Positions 1-8,739 are shown, numbered from the stretch's first letter. The stretch: 64,000 nucleotides of DNA from DATHTS01 sp965219305 (GCA_965219305.1 OZ244725.1:3596001-3660000); one strand, 5' to 3'. Program-made: numbers and translations. Notes: generated from the sequence alone by a model not told the origin.

Positions 1-827
1 CTTTTAAGGTGGACAACTTTAATAGAGCGAATATGCAGACGATTGAACAAAATTGGAATGAAATAACCACATCGTTAAAGTTGACCGTTAATCTTATAGA
101 ATCTTTTGGTTATAAACGCGAAACTTTAATCTCAAATAATGCTTTGATTCCGATTGCCTACTATCTCAGAAAGAAAGGAAATCCTAAAAATTTTGTTGAC
201 TCACAACAATTTCAGGAAGACAGAGAAAAAATTCAAAAATGGTTAGTTTTGTCATTACTTAAAAGGGCTTTTAGTGGTCAGCCTGATAGTGTTATTAAGC
301 CGATTCGCCAAATAATTTCTAAAACGAATGATTCATTTCCTTTAGGACAAATAATAGGAGAATTTCGCGGAAAAGATAAGTCAATCATTTTCAGTGAGGA
401 TGATATTGAGGCATTATTCGATAACTATTATGGAAATGCTTATACATTTTCAACATTAGCGGTCTTATATCCAACACTTGATTTCAAAAACAAATTTCAC
501 ATAGACCATATTTTCCCAAAAAGCATTTTCAAACGGAAAAATCTACTTAAAAAAGGGTTTGAAGAAGAAAAAGCCGACGAATTTATCGAATTGGTAGATT
601 ATCTTGCAAATCTTCAACTGATGGAAGGAATGCCAAATATCGAAAAATCAAATAAAGATTTCAAACAATGGCTTTTTGAAAAATATCCCGACCAACAATC
701 TCGAAAGGATTATATGACGAAAAATTATATTCCTGATGTTGATTTGAGTTTAGAACACTTCGACGTTTTCTTCGATGAAAGAACAAAAATGATGAAACAA
801 AAATTCACCGAATTATTAAAATTTTGA
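1..827 (+). CDS. DUF262/HNH-type protein, 5'-truncated by window edge
   Basis: This is the C-terminal part of a DUF262/DUF1524 (GmrSD-like) protein. The reading frame is open to the first base, so the true start lies outside the window. The motif HIDHIFPKSIF near visible residue 166 is the His-Asp-His nuclease core of these proteins, followed by the usual LANLQLMEG segment. GmrSD-type proteins combine an NTPase-like DUF262 half with an HNH nuclease half and restrict modified phage DNA; only the nuclease half is visible here, so the defence role is an inference. It lies inside the AT-rich integrated element and is followed at 14 bp by a convergent XRE gene. Confidence 0.75.
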   Translation, partial: FKVDNFNRANMQTIEQNWNEITTSLKLTVNLIESFGYKRETLISNNALIPIAYYLRKKGNPKNFVDSQQFQEDREKIQKWLVLSLLKRAFSGQPDSVIKPIRQIISKTNDSFPLGQIIGEFRGKDKSIIFSEDDIEALFDNYYGNAYTFSTLAVLYPTLDFKNKFHIDHIFPKSIFKRKNLLKKGFEEEKADEFIELVDYLANLQLMEGMPNIEKSNKDFKQWLFEKYPDQQSRKDYMTKNYIPDVDLSLEHFDVFFDERTKMMKQKFTELLKF

Positions 828-840
828 TTCAGCATTAAGG

Positions 841-1122
841 TCAATTTTTATGTTTTGGTTTGCTTGGAAGTTTTTCGGGCAAATCAAGTGAGTCGTCAAT
901 CAGATAATCACAACATATACCTGCAAGTTTGCTGAACTCTAAAAGGACAATATATGAAGGTTCGCGTTCACCGCGCTCATATTGTGAAATCGTGCTTCTA
1001 ACTAAACTATTCTTTAATCCAAGTTTGTTTATAATTTCGTCTTGAGAAAATCCGAATGATTCTCTGATTTGCAGTAATTTCTCAGCAAGCCTTTTCGGTC
1101 TCGGTCTTTGTTTTGTTCCCAT
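841..1122 (-). CDS. XRE-family helix-turn-helix regulator
   Basis: Small (93 aa) DNA-binding protein with one HTH_3/XRE domain at about residues 12-68: the core reads FSQDEIINKLGL followed by a recognition helix and the typical YERGEREPS. It probably acts as the repressor of the mobile element. I choose the ATG at 1122 because AGGAGG lies about 8 nt upstream of it; a longer frame starting at 1149 would run over that ribosome-binding site. The C-terminal tail is charged and short, with no peptidase or sensor domain. The partner operator is not identified. Confidence 0.8.
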   Translation of the reverse strand: MGTKQRPRPKRLAEKLLQIRESFGFSQDEIINKLGLKNSLVRSTISQYERGEREPSYIVLLEFSKLAGICCDYLIDDSLDLPEKLPSKPKHKN

Positions 1123-1211
1123 CAGGATAACCCTCCTGATAAAGAACAAGCAGAAAAAACTGCCTTGACTTTGAACCCAATTGGCTCTAAACTTTTACTG
1201 TTTATTGCATT

Positions 1212-1242
1212 CGCCGTGAGTTTAACATAAAACTCAACGGCT
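1212..1242. repeat. short imperfect inverted repeat
   Basis: GCCGTGAGTTT and AAACTCAACGGC form an imperfect stem with one bulge in the spacer between the XRE gene and the lipoprotein gene. It may be an operator or a weak terminator; nothing decides between them. Confidence 0.3.
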
Positions 1243-1882
1243 TTAATCACCTCTTAATTGTCCTTTTAAGTGGCATTAACAAATAAAATATCAAATTTTG
1301 ACTGAATTGAGAAAAACACTATGAATAAAACAGCCTTACAATTTCCGGTTTTCGTTCTTTTAATCTTTCTGTTTTTTACAGCCTGTTCTAACACGCCTGT
1401 TAAGCCAGTCAAAAACAAATCAACTCTAAATTTAGAATCAGCAATCATTTATAAAGTCGGCGGAGTTCAACCCATCGCTCGTGTAAAATTCTATCTTTTA
1501 GATAAAAGTGCCGAAGAAATCCTAAAATCCGCCAATCTCAAACCGCAGTCTGAACAACTAGATAGAATCCAAAAAATAGCTGAAAAGCAAGGGAAGAATT
1601 TAGACACATTAAAATATGTAGATTGGCTCAGTTTCGCATTAGATAATCCCAAACAATATGCTGATTATTTTACAAATCTAACAAGTGAACTGGAAAAACA
1701 TACTGTAAAAACTGTAACCACAGATTTACAAGGCAAAGCTAAAATTGAAGAACTTGAGCCTAAAAACTATTATATTTTCGGAATGACAGAAACTCGGAGC
1801 GGAAATGCAATTTGGGATTTGCCTATTGAGATTCTCTGCACGGGACAAAAACAAAGTTAAAAAGATATTTGAAAATAGATAA

Positions 1883-1934
1883 CGGATGTGTTTTGAGCTA
1901 AATTAGCCCTCAGCATATGAAAAAAACACATCCG
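1883..1934 (+). promoter_or_regulatory. Stem-loop over the IS4 transposase start region
   Basis: CGGATGTGTTTT (1883-1894) pairs perfectly with AAAACACATCCG (1923-1934). The loop holds an ATG at 1917 and the start of a run of seven A residues (1920-1926). On a read-through transcript this fold would hide the start, as the fold-back inhibition known for IS10 and IS50. The same structure occurs in the other two copies. Confidence 0.55.
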
Positions 1935-1987
1935 AATGCTTTGCAGCATTACGAGCAAATTTACCATTAGATAAGCGTCGCGTCGAG

Positions 1988-2974
1988 TTGGCGGCGGCTT
2001 TGCTGATCGCCATTATTCAACAGAACACTACAAATTTGGCAAGATTAGCCAATGTTTTAGACTTATCGGCTAAGAAGGATTCAAAATATCGGCGGTTAAA
2101 ACGCTTTTTTCAGTTGGCTGAGATTGATTTCGACATTTTTGCCGAGTTGATTATTGCGATCATCAAACCGAAAGGTAAGTATGTTTTGGCGTTGGATCGC
2201 ACCGAGTGGAAATACGGCTTGATATGGGTCAACATTTTGACGTTATCAATCGTGGTTGGAAACACTTCGATACCGTTATTTTGGATAACGCTCTCGCGCA
2301 AAGGCAACTCCGTATTAGCGGAAAAGAAACAGATAATCGGGCGTTATATCAAAGTATTCGGCATCAAAAACATCGAATACTTGAGTGGTGACCGTGAGTT
2401 TGACGGATATGAATTGGTCAAATATCTGGACAAGGAAAAAGTCCCGTTTCGTCTGCGGATAAAAGCTTCGATGACGATTACCAACAAAAGCGGGAAGCCG
2501 ATGAGATGCGGGAAATTGTTACGAACATTGAAGATCGGCGAGAGTTACCGTTTGCGACGGGCGAGGAGATACGCCGGAGTCAAGGTATCGGTCGAGGTGA
2601 AAAGAGGAAAAGACTCTCAGGAAAGTGTGATTGTCATTTCGTCTGAAGCGAGTGAGAAAATCCTGTCGGAATACAAGCGGAGATGGGCGATAGAAACATT
2701 GTTTCAGAACTTAAAGAGTCGCGGATTCGAGATCGAAAAAACGCATCTGACGAAAGTGGAGAAGATAGATAAGTTATTCGGAGTATTGGCGTTAGCAGTG
2801 GCGTGGGCGATCAAAACAGGGGAAGCGGAAAACGCCGTCAACTCGATTGAAATAAAAAAGAACGGGAGAGCGCAAACAAGTCTTTTCAGATTAGGATGTG
2901 AAATAATCCAAGAGGTGTTATTTGAACTAAAGAGATATTCGAGAGTAAATATCTTTGCAATTCTAAGATGCTGA
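1988..2974 (+). CDS. IS4-family DDE transposase
   Basis: Transposase of the IS4 family, acting as a DDE nuclease on the element's own ends. Seen: first Asp in LALDRTEWKYG, second Asp in SGDREFDGYE, and the family signature Y-(2)-R-(3)-E-(6)-K in YKRRWAIETLFQNLK. The frame given starts at a TTG with no ribosome-binding site. Homology to IS4 N-termini continues upstream of it (FAALRANLPLDKRRVELA), in a frame open back to 1907 but without ATG. An ATG at 1917 lies in another frame and is followed by AAAAAAA, so a -1 slip there would join Met-Lys-Lys to the full N-terminus. The real start is therefore uncertain. Protein identical in all three copies. Confidence 0.9.
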   Translation: MAAALLIAIIQQNTTNLARLANVLDLSAKKDSKYRRLKRFFQLAEIDFDIFAELIIAIIKPKGKYVLALDRTEWKYGLIWVNILTLSIVVGNTSIPLFWITLSRKGNSVLAEKKQIIGRYIKVFGIKNIEYLSGDREFDGYELVKYLDKEKVPFRLRIKASMTITNKSGKPMRCGKLLRTLKIGESYRLRRARRYAGVKVSVEVKRGKDSQESVIVISSEASEKILSEYKRRWAIETLFQNLKSRGFEIEKTHLTKVEKIDKLFGVLALAVAWAIKTGEAENAVNSIEIKKNGRAQTSLFRLGCEIIQEVLFELKRYSRVNIFAILRC

Positions 2975-3076
2975 CAACAGCTAACTTATGTCGTTTTGTC
3001 CCGTACAGAGATTGAGATTAAAGAAGAAAAGCAGTCAATTATTCTTGACCAAAACAATGCAATTTCTGCCAGTTAA

Positions 3077-3379
3077 ATACAGTTTTCTTAAACGATGATG
3101 CAAAATCCTTTGTGCAAAATTTAATCTGACACAATTAAACACAATTAAGGACGATGTTTATTGAATATCTCACATTTAATTCTGCATTTTGCTTATACAA
3201 ATGATTTGTTTTGTATAAATACTGGATTTTTACCCAAAAATCTAGTGAGTCGAAAAACATAGTCAAATCCGAAATAAGACCCCTATACCCTGTTGCAAAA
3301 TGCTCAAATAAAAATGCGCCTCGTTAAATAGAGAGGCGCAAAGCTGAAATCATACTAAATTTTAGTATTTAATAAATAC
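3077..3379. other. Intergenic stretch, AT-rich
   Basis: No gene is seen between the end of the lipoprotein and the primase-helicase. It holds AT-rich sequence with two adjacent CACAATTAA words (near 3130-3148) and a minus-strand terminator hairpin at 3315-3340. Confidence 0.5.
3304..3340 (-). terminator. Rho-independent terminator of primase-helicase
   Basis: TGCGCCTC (3315-3322) pairs with GAGGCGCA (3333-3340) around a 10-nt loop. Read on the minus strand it is followed by TTTTTATTT. It lies about 40 bp after the stop of the primase-helicase gene. Confidence 0.8.
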
Positions 3380-4613
3380 TTATGGGGCAATTTCCATATC
3401 TTTAGAATTGTCTTCAATGTTCATATTGTTCAAATCATAAAGAGGATGAACATTTTGAACATTTTGAACATACTTCGATGGATTAAAATCTAATGCCCTT
3501 GCTTCTTTTAGCAAAGTATTTACTTTTCCAGTTGAAACGCCCAAATCACTAGCAATTTCCCTTTGAGTTTTCCCTTGAAACTCCAATTCAGAAACCTTAT
3601 AAATCATTTCTTCTCTGTCATTTTTATTAAGAATTGCCAAATGTTCTCTTTCATTTCCGAACTCAAGAAACTCGTATTTTAGAAAATTATCCGGTTTAAC
3701 AATTTCTCCGACACAAACATTATCTTCATCGTAAATTATTCCTGTTTGTCTTGCTTTTAATTGTTTGAGATAACGAAGTCCTCTGTCTTTATTTGATTGA
3801 CCGATAGCAAAAACCGAGTCGCAGAAATTACCGAGCATTTTAGAACCTTGTAAATCGTTAATTGTTATCGGTTTCGACATATCTCTTTTTGGAGTGTGTG
3901 CCAATGCCATAATTGAAAGACCGTGTTTTTCTTTGAGAGATTTTAATTCCTTCATTAACGGTAAAGCATCTTTGGCTTTTTCATTATCGCTTTTCAGATA
4001 AGTTAAATTATCAACAATTAAAATTCTTGCTCCTGTATCTTCAACAGCCGTTTCAATTGCAAGAGTTAATGATTTTTCGTAATCATCAAAGCTATTTGCA
4101 ATAGCACCATCGGGATTTATCTCAACTCTTAATAAATTATTATTAAATTGATATGGGTCAATATAATACTCCGTTTTATCTTTAGAGTAACGACTGATAA
4201 ATTGCCTGTCAGATAATTCAAAGTCAAAATAAAGAACCTTTTGCGCTTCTATTTCCATAGTAAAAGATTTAACGGATTTACCTTTGCTAATACTATCGGC
4301 AATTTGAACAGCTAATATGCTCTTACCTAAATTTGTATCAGCAAACAAAATACACATTTCTCCCTCGTGCCAAAATTCACTAAATATCATTTTGAGAACG
4401 GGTTTATTTTTTGCATCATCAATCCATTTGTTAGCTGATTTGATAGTGAAGATATTTGAGGAAACCACATTTTCCTGTTCAAATGTTTCTTCATCAATTT
4501 CCGGCAACTGGTCAGGACTCCATTCAGATGTATAACTTTCCAATTCAATTAGTTGCTCACGAGTTCCGCCAAGTTCAATCCAATCTGAAACATCGCCTTT
4601 CTCTATCAAATTT
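3380..4613 (-). pseudogene. Primase-helicase, C-terminal ATPase part (split by IS4)
   Basis: This is the 3' part of a gene cut by IS4 copy 2. It codes for a RecA-like/AAA_25 ATPase of the RepA and DnaB helicase type: Walker A ADTNLGKS in the segment beginning GEMCILF, Walker B hydrophobic run ending IVDNLTYL, then a C-terminal helix-turn-helix region (QREIASDLGVSTGKVN). Read with the N-terminal part at 5791-6488, and dropping one copy of the 9-bp repeat ATCAAATTT, the frame is uninterrupted across the join (QLPNLIEKGDVSDW) and gives 640 aa. Such fusions replicate phage satellites and integrative elements. An ATG inside the IS (4636) could start a shortened protein of 418 aa. Helicase function is inferred from family. 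Confidence 0.85.
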
Positions 4614-5790
4614 CTCTGTACGGGACAAAACGACATAAGTTAGCTGTTGTCAGCATCTTAGAATTGCAAAGATATTTACTCTCGAATATCTCTTTAGTTC
4701 AAATAACACCTCTTGGATTATTTCACATCCTAATCTGAAAAGACTTGTTTGCGCTCTCCCGTTCTTTTTTATTTCAATCGAGTTGACGGCGTTTTCCGCT
4801 TCCCCTGTTTTGATCGCCCACGCCACTGCTAACGCCAATACTCCGAATAACTTATCTATCTTCTCCACTTTCGTCAGATGCGTTTTTTCGATCTCGAATC
4901 CGCGACTCTTTAAGTTCTGAAACAATGTTTCTATCGCCCATCTCCGCTTGTATTCCGACAGGATTTTCTCACTCGCTTCAGACGAAATGACAATCACACT
5001 TTCCTGAGAGTCTTTTCCTCTTTTCACCTCGACCGATACCTTGACTCCGGCGTATCTCCTCGCCCGTCGCAAACGGTAACTCTCGCCGATCTTCAATGTT
5101 CGTAACAATTTCCCGCATCTCATCGGCTTCCCGCTTTTGTTGGTAATCGTCATCGAAGCTTTTATCCGCAGACGAAACGGGACTTTTTCCTTGTCCAGAT
5201 ATTTGACCAATTCATATCCGTCAAACTCACGGTCACCACTCAAGTATTCGATGTTTTTGATGCCGAATACTTTGATATAACGCCCGATTATCTGTTTCTT
5301 TTCCGCTAATACGGAGTTGCCTTTGCGCGAGAGCGTTATCCAAAATAACGGTATCGAAGTGTTTCCAACCACGATTGATAACGTCAAAATGTTGACCCAT
5401 ATCAAGCCGTATTTCCACTCGGTGCGATCCAACGCCAAAACATACTTACCTTTCGGTTTGATGATCGCAATAATCAACTCGGCAAAAATGTCGAAATCAA
5501 TCTCAGCCAACTGAAAAAAGCGTTTTAACCGCCGATATTTTGAATCCTTCTTAGCCGATAAGTCTAAAACATTGGCTAATCTTGCCAAATTTGTAGTGTT
5601 CTGTTGAATAATGGCGATCAGCAAAGCCGCCGCCAACTCGACGCGACGCTTATCTAATGGTAAATTTGCTCGTAATGCTGCAAAGCATTCGGATGTGTTT
5701 TTTTCATATGCTGAGGGCTAATTTAGCTCAAAACACATCCGTTATCTATTTTCAAATATCTTTTTAACTTTGTTTTTGTCCCGTGCAGAG
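4614..5790 (-). mobile_element. IS4-family insertion sequence, copy 2 (1177 bp)
   Basis: Second full copy, on the minus strand, with the same inverted ends CTCTG(T/C)ACGGGACAAAA. It is flanked by the 9-bp duplication ATCAAATTT at 4605-4613 and 5791-5799. It cuts the primase-helicase gene near its middle. The transposase is identical to those of copies 1 and 3. Confidence 0.95.
4650..5636 (-). CDS. IS4-family DDE transposase
   Basis: Identical protein to that at 1988-2974: DDE residues in LALDRTEWKYG and SGDREFDGYE, and the YREK signature. The start region (5690-5741) carries the same run of seven A residues and stem-loop, so start uncertainty is the same. Outward transcription from this copy would run into the C-terminal half of the broken primase-helicase gene and could drive it. 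Confidence 0.9.
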   Translation of the reverse strand: MAAALLIAIIQQNTTNLARLANVLDLSAKKDSKYRRLKRFFQLAEIDFDIFAELIIAIIKPKGKYVLALDRTEWKYGLIWVNILTLSIVVGNTSIPLFWITLSRKGNSVLAEKKQIIGRYIKVFGIKNIEYLSGDREFDGYELVKYLDKEKVPFRLRIKASMTITNKSGKPMRCGKLLRTLKIGESYRLRRARRYAGVKVSVEVKRGKDSQESVIVISSEASEKILSEYKRRWAIETLFQNLKSRGFEIEKTHLTKVEKIDKLFGVLALAVAWAIKTGEAENAVNSIEIKKNGRAQTSLFRLGCEIIQEVLFELKRYSRVNIFAILRC

Positions 5791-6488
5791 ATCAAATTTG
5801 GCAGTTGAATAATTTTAACCGATTTGGATACTCCCCAAAGAGAAAGAGCAATTTCATCTGCATATTTTCTTCCCGGCTCATCATTGTCTGGCAGAATAAT
5901 AATTTCTAAATCATCAAAGAATTCTGTATAATCATCATTCCAACCATTAGAACCTTGTGCCATTGTGGTAGCTATAAAATCAAGTTTTCCTCTAATGTTA
6001 TCCGCATCTTTCTCGCCTTCACATATAAAAACCGGAAGATTATTTTCTTTTGCCTGAATTAACTCAGGTAAATGATAAGGGACTTTTCTAACTCCTTGTA
6101 AATCCCATATCCAATTACCCTTTTCATCAGGTCTTCTAAAGCTAAATGTTTTCGGCTCGAATCTAACAGCCTGATAAATCGTTTTACCCTTCTCATCTTC
6201 GTAATTATAGACAGCAACGATTTTCTTTTGTGCCTTTTCACTTTTGAAACCGAATTTGGGGGTTACTTTATTTACCCGTTCACGTTCATTTAATCCTAAT
6301 GCTTGAACAATTTGTTCAAATGAACAACCTGCGAAACATTTGAACAAAATTTTTCCGTCTTTTTCAGCTATTGAAAGACTTGGATTTTTATCATTGTGCG
6401 AAGGGCAACACGCAATCCAACCATTATTATTTCTCTTTACTTTCGTCAATTTCGGTAGAATATCTTCTTCTACATTTGTTTTAATCAT
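5791..6488 (-). pseudogene. Primase-helicase, N-terminal primase part (split by IS4)
   Basis: The 5' part of the split gene. Residues 1-60 are a CHC2-type zinc finger of DnaG and gp4 primases: CPSHNDKNPSLS with Cys at CCPSH and a second pair in FKCFAGCSF. Residues 140-230 are a TOPRIM domain: VFICEGEKDADN (catalytic Glu) and IILPDNDEPGRKYA (Asp-x-Asp). The frame then runs into the IS and stops at 5742, adding 16 foreign residues. An AGGAGA lies 14 nt before the ATG at 6488, and a -10 box TATAAT (minus) lies at 6545-6550. Primase and helicase are now separate fragments, so the element's replication is probably lost. Confidence 0.85.
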
Positions 6489-6544
6489 TTTTCTTACTGT
6501 CTTCTCCTATTAAAAATCTTGTAGCAAACCATTTTTACTACAAG

Positions 6545-6550
6545 ATTATA
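6545..6550 (-). promoter_or_regulatory. Probable -10 box for primase-helicase
   Basis: TATAAT on the minus strand, 57 nt upstream of the primase ATG. No good -35 hexamer is spaced correctly, so the promoter may need an activator. Confidence 0.4.
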
Positions 6551-6605
6551 ATAACATTAAAAGACAACAAGCATAACCCCTTAACCCCTTTATTGACAAG
6601 ATTTT

Positions 6606-6672
6606 ACGGACATATTGAGTGGTATATTATATCCGTTTTGAACGGACTTATTAAGTAAGAATTATGTCCGTT
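6606..6672. promoter_or_regulatory. Cluster of TCCGTT operator-like sites
   Basis: A perfect palindrome TCCGTT-TTG-AACGGA (6632-6646) is flanked by ACGGACA (6606-6612) and TGTCCGT (6665-6671). All lie between the 190-aa gene and the primase promoter. The layout suggests a repressor-binding cluster, perhaps for the XRE protein or the 190-aa protein. Confidence 0.45.
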
Positions 6673-7234
6673 TTCTCAGGTCTTTCCACTCAAGATTATG
6701 CCTTTTTAGTTCTTTTCTGAGTGCATCCGCACTAGAGAAACCTAATTTGGAAGCAACGTAGTTAAGTGTTGGCATCAATAAACGCGGAGATTTTTTTACC
6801 ACCTCAATGACGGCATTTTCCAAAGTATCTCTATCATTATTTTTCGGACGACCTGAATTTGGCGCATTCATTCGAGATTTCTTTTTGTTTATATATTCTT
6901 TCAATGAATCGTCAATTATTTGTTTTGCTTTTTTACGAGAAATGCCGTTAATTTCTATGAGAGTATTAACTCTGATTTCCTCAACTATATCTTCAATCAG
7001 TTCTTTAAGACGTTCGGGAAATTGTCCGGCAAACATTCTAACCGCTTTTTCATAGTATTTTTCAAAGCTAGGATGAGTAGAGTTATAATCTTCAAAATCT
7101 TTAGCAAAAGAAGAAAAGAAACTATAAAAATGTTCATTAACTTTTTCGGGATAAAAAGTGCATTCAAGTAATCCGTATTCGCTTTCAATTTCATATTCTG
7201 CGGTTTGAACAGGCACATCGTTATTTATTTTCAT
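6662..7234 (-). CDS. Unknown protein with C-terminal HTH-like segment
   Basis: 190 aa, family not recognised. The N-terminal 110 residues are acidic and helix-rich. A basic linker (KKKSRMNAPNSGRPKNN, around residue 117) leads to a C-terminal region (LNYVASKLGFSSADALRKEL) that looks like a Fis/HTH_8-type helix-turn-helix. It lies between the integrase and the primase-helicase on the same strand, and its stop overlaps one arm of a TCCGTT site cluster. A role as an element-encoded regulator or excisionase-like DNA-binding protein fits the context, but is an inference only. Confidence 0.6.
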   Translation of the reverse strand: MKINNDVPVQTAEYEIESEYGLLECTFYPEKVNEHFYSFFSSFAKDFEDYNSTHPSFEKYYEKAVRMFAGQFPERLKELIEDIVEEIRVNTLIEINGISRKKAKQIIDDSLKEYINKKKSRMNAPNSGRPKNNDRDTLENAVIEVVKKSPRLLMPTLNYVASKLGFSSADALRKELKRHNLEWKDLRKRT

Positions 7235-7333
7235 TTTTATAAATTTCTCTCCAAAAATTGCTAATCTTCTCTTGCGATAATTTTAACCGATTTGAAAAAG
7301 TTATCTAGAGTAATGGCTAATTTGTCTTAATTA

Positions 7334-8527
7334 TTATGAATCATCTTTGCTTTTGTGATTTTGTTTATGGAAAGACTCAAGTATTTCACTTGCTTGATAA
7401 AGAGTTTCATCATCTGCGGTCAAATATCTGTAAGTTGTTTGTGGTTGCGTATGACCTAAAATTCTGCCAACCATTTGAATTGGCATTTGCCCCTTAACCA
7501 ACCGTGAAGCTGCCGTATGTCGAAGACTATGAAGTGTAATTCCAGATATTCCGCCGTGTGGTATGTTGGCATCTTCACAAGCTGACTTAAAAGCCTTTCT
7601 GACGCATTTTTGTTTTCCCAACACAAGTGAGTTCATTTTTCCGTTTGAGCTATGCCAGAGATTTTGAAATTCCTTATAAAGCCTCTTTGTCATAGCAACC
7701 TGTCTAGTTTTCAAAGTTTTCGTATTCATAGCGTGAAATGTAATTAAACGATTTGAAAAATCTACATACTGCCAAGTTAATTTTTTCATTTCTGATTTCC
7801 TCGCCCCTGTGTCTAAAAGAGCGATAACTAAGGGTTTAAGATGTTGGCGTTCATTTTCGATTGTTGCCGTGATTTCCTTTCCATTTCGCTTATACTTAAT
7901 TTGTCTTTTTTCAGCCGTGATAACCTCAAGGAGTCTTTTTTCTTCCTCTAATGTTAAAATGCGTTCGCGTCTTCTTTCTCCCGATATTTGTATGAGATTT
8001 TCACCACTCGTTACAGGATTTTTTGAAATAAAATCTTTCCTTATCCCTATATTGAAAATTCGCCTCAAAACAGCTAATTCCCTATTCATAGATGATAATG
8101 AGCGTGTGGTTTTTCTTGGAGTGATAATTTTTAATCTTTTGGCTCGATATTTTACAACCCCGTCATAATTGATTTCAGATAATTTGAGCGTTCCGAAATA
8201 CTCGCGGAAATGTTTTAGGAAGTATTTAACTCGCTTCAAATCTCTCAACCCTTCAACTTTTTGATTATCAACAAATTTTGCAGGTTTTGCATAATTTTTT
8301 TCATAGTAATCGGCTAAATCATTAAAGGTCAATTTTGATGTTTCAATAATTTCAGTTCCTTCGTCTTCGACTTGTCGGGAGATTTTCTTTAGCAGTTTTT
8401 TTGCTTCGGTTTTTGTCTTCGCCGTTCGTTTTAAATTTCGTCGTTTTCCTTCGGAATCGGTAAAAGTGATTCGAGCAAACCATTTTCCGTTTTCCTCGTA
8501 AATATATCCTGTTCTATCTTTTGCCAT
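7334..8527 (-). CDS. Tyrosine recombinase (integrase) of integrated element
   Basis: Phage-type integrase catalysing site-specific integration and excision. N-terminal SAM-like/AP2-type DNA-binding part (residues 1-55, GYIYEENGKWFARITF), core-binding domain (about 65-180), catalytic domain (about 200-380). Catalytic residues seen: Arg in DTGARKSEM, His-x-x-Arg in HSLRHTAASR, His in ILGHTQPQTT and the Tyr in YRYLTADD. I take ATG 8527 (MAKDRTG); a GTG nine nt upstream (8536) also fits. The gene lies about 165 bp from a tRNA-Thr 3' fragment, the usual place for an integrase next to its attachment site. Confidence 0.92.
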   Translation of the reverse strand: MAKDRTGYIYEENGKWFARITFTDSEGKRRNLKRTAKTKTEAKKLLKKISRQVEDEGTEIIETSKLTFNDLADYYEKNYAKPAKFVDNQKVEGLRDLKRVKYFLKHFREYFGTLKLSEINYDGVVKYRAKRLKIITPRKTTRSLSSMNRELAVLRRIFNIGIRKDFISKNPVTSGENLIQISGERRRERILTLEEEKRLLEVITAEKRQIKYKRNGKEITATIENERQHLKPLVIALLDTGARKSEMKKLTWQYVDFSNRLITFHAMNTKTLKTRQVAMTKRLYKEFQNLWHSSNGKMNSLVLGKQKCVRKAFKSACEDANIPHGGISGITLHSLRHTAASRLVKGQMPIQMVGRILGHTQPQTTYRYLTADDETLYQASEILESFHKQNHKSKDDS

Positions 8528-8528
8528 T

Positions 8529-8560
8529 GTGTCCACGTGGACACTTTGGACACTTAAAAT
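8529..8560 (-). promoter_or_regulatory. Palindrome and repeats over integrase start
   Basis: GTGTCCACGTGGACAC (8529-8544) is a perfect 16-bp palindrome immediately upstream of the integrase ATG, and a further half site GTGTCC lies next to it (minus strand). This looks like an operator covering the ribosome-binding region of the integrase gene. Confidence 0.55.
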
Positions 8561-8691
8561 TGAAAAAAATCTCCGTTTTTTGAATTTGCCAAACTATTTA
8601 TAAATTTTGAAGCCTGTCCTGAAATGCCTGTATTTCCTACTTGATATTAAATACTTTCAGAAAAAGTTTAATTTAACTCCATATCCCGCAA

Positions 8692-8739
8692 GCATTCGTA
8701 ATGCGTAGGTCGTCAGTTCGAATCTGATGGGTGGCTCCA
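8692..8739 (+). other. Attachment site: 3' fragment of tRNA-Thr(CGT)
   Basis: From GCATTCGTAATGCG onward the sequence matches the anticodon arm (loop TTCGTAA, anticodon CGT), T arm (TTCGAAT) and 3' acceptor strand GGGTGGC-T-CCA of a tRNA-Thr. No matching 5' half (expected GCCACCC...) lies upstream. This is the duplicated 3' end left when an element integrates into a tRNA gene. The intact tRNA should lie beyond the left edge of the window. It marks the right boundary of the element. Confidence 0.8.

Larger units (their letters stand above)
1834..3010 (+). mobile_element. IS4-family insertion sequence, copy 1 (1177 bp)
   Basis: Complete element bounded by near-perfect inverted ends CTCTGCACGGGACAAAA (left) and, read inward from the right, CTCTGTACGGGACAAAA. 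A 9-bp target duplication ATTGAGATT flanks it at 1825-1833 and 3011-3019. Length 1177 bp, the same as the copies at 4614-5790 and 49088-50264. One transposase gene fills it. Inserted in the 3' part of a lipoprotein gene. The intact ends and duplication suggest recent insertion. Confidence 0.95.
1321..3076 (+). pseudogene. Lipoprotein gene split by IS4-family insertion
   Basis: The first part (1321-1833) codes for a lipoprotein precursor: Met-Asn-Lys start, hydrophobic stretch, and lipobox FFTAC with the Cys at about residue 22. The frame then enters the insertion sequence and stops after eight foreign codons at 1860. Removing the IS and one copy of the 9-bp target repeat ATTGAGATT restores an open frame that continues at 3020 for 18 more residues and stops at 3074-3076, giving a protein of 189 aa. 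So the host gene was intact just before insertion. The body has no family that I recognise; the central part looks helical. The truncated lipoprotein may still be made, with an altered C-terminus. Confidence 0.8.

Noticed and set aside
5808..7295. Shared 18-mer ATAATTTTAACCGATTTG at 5811 and 7278
   Set aside because: One copy is inside the primase coding region and the other between genes; a single AT-rich match is not enough to call a repeat.
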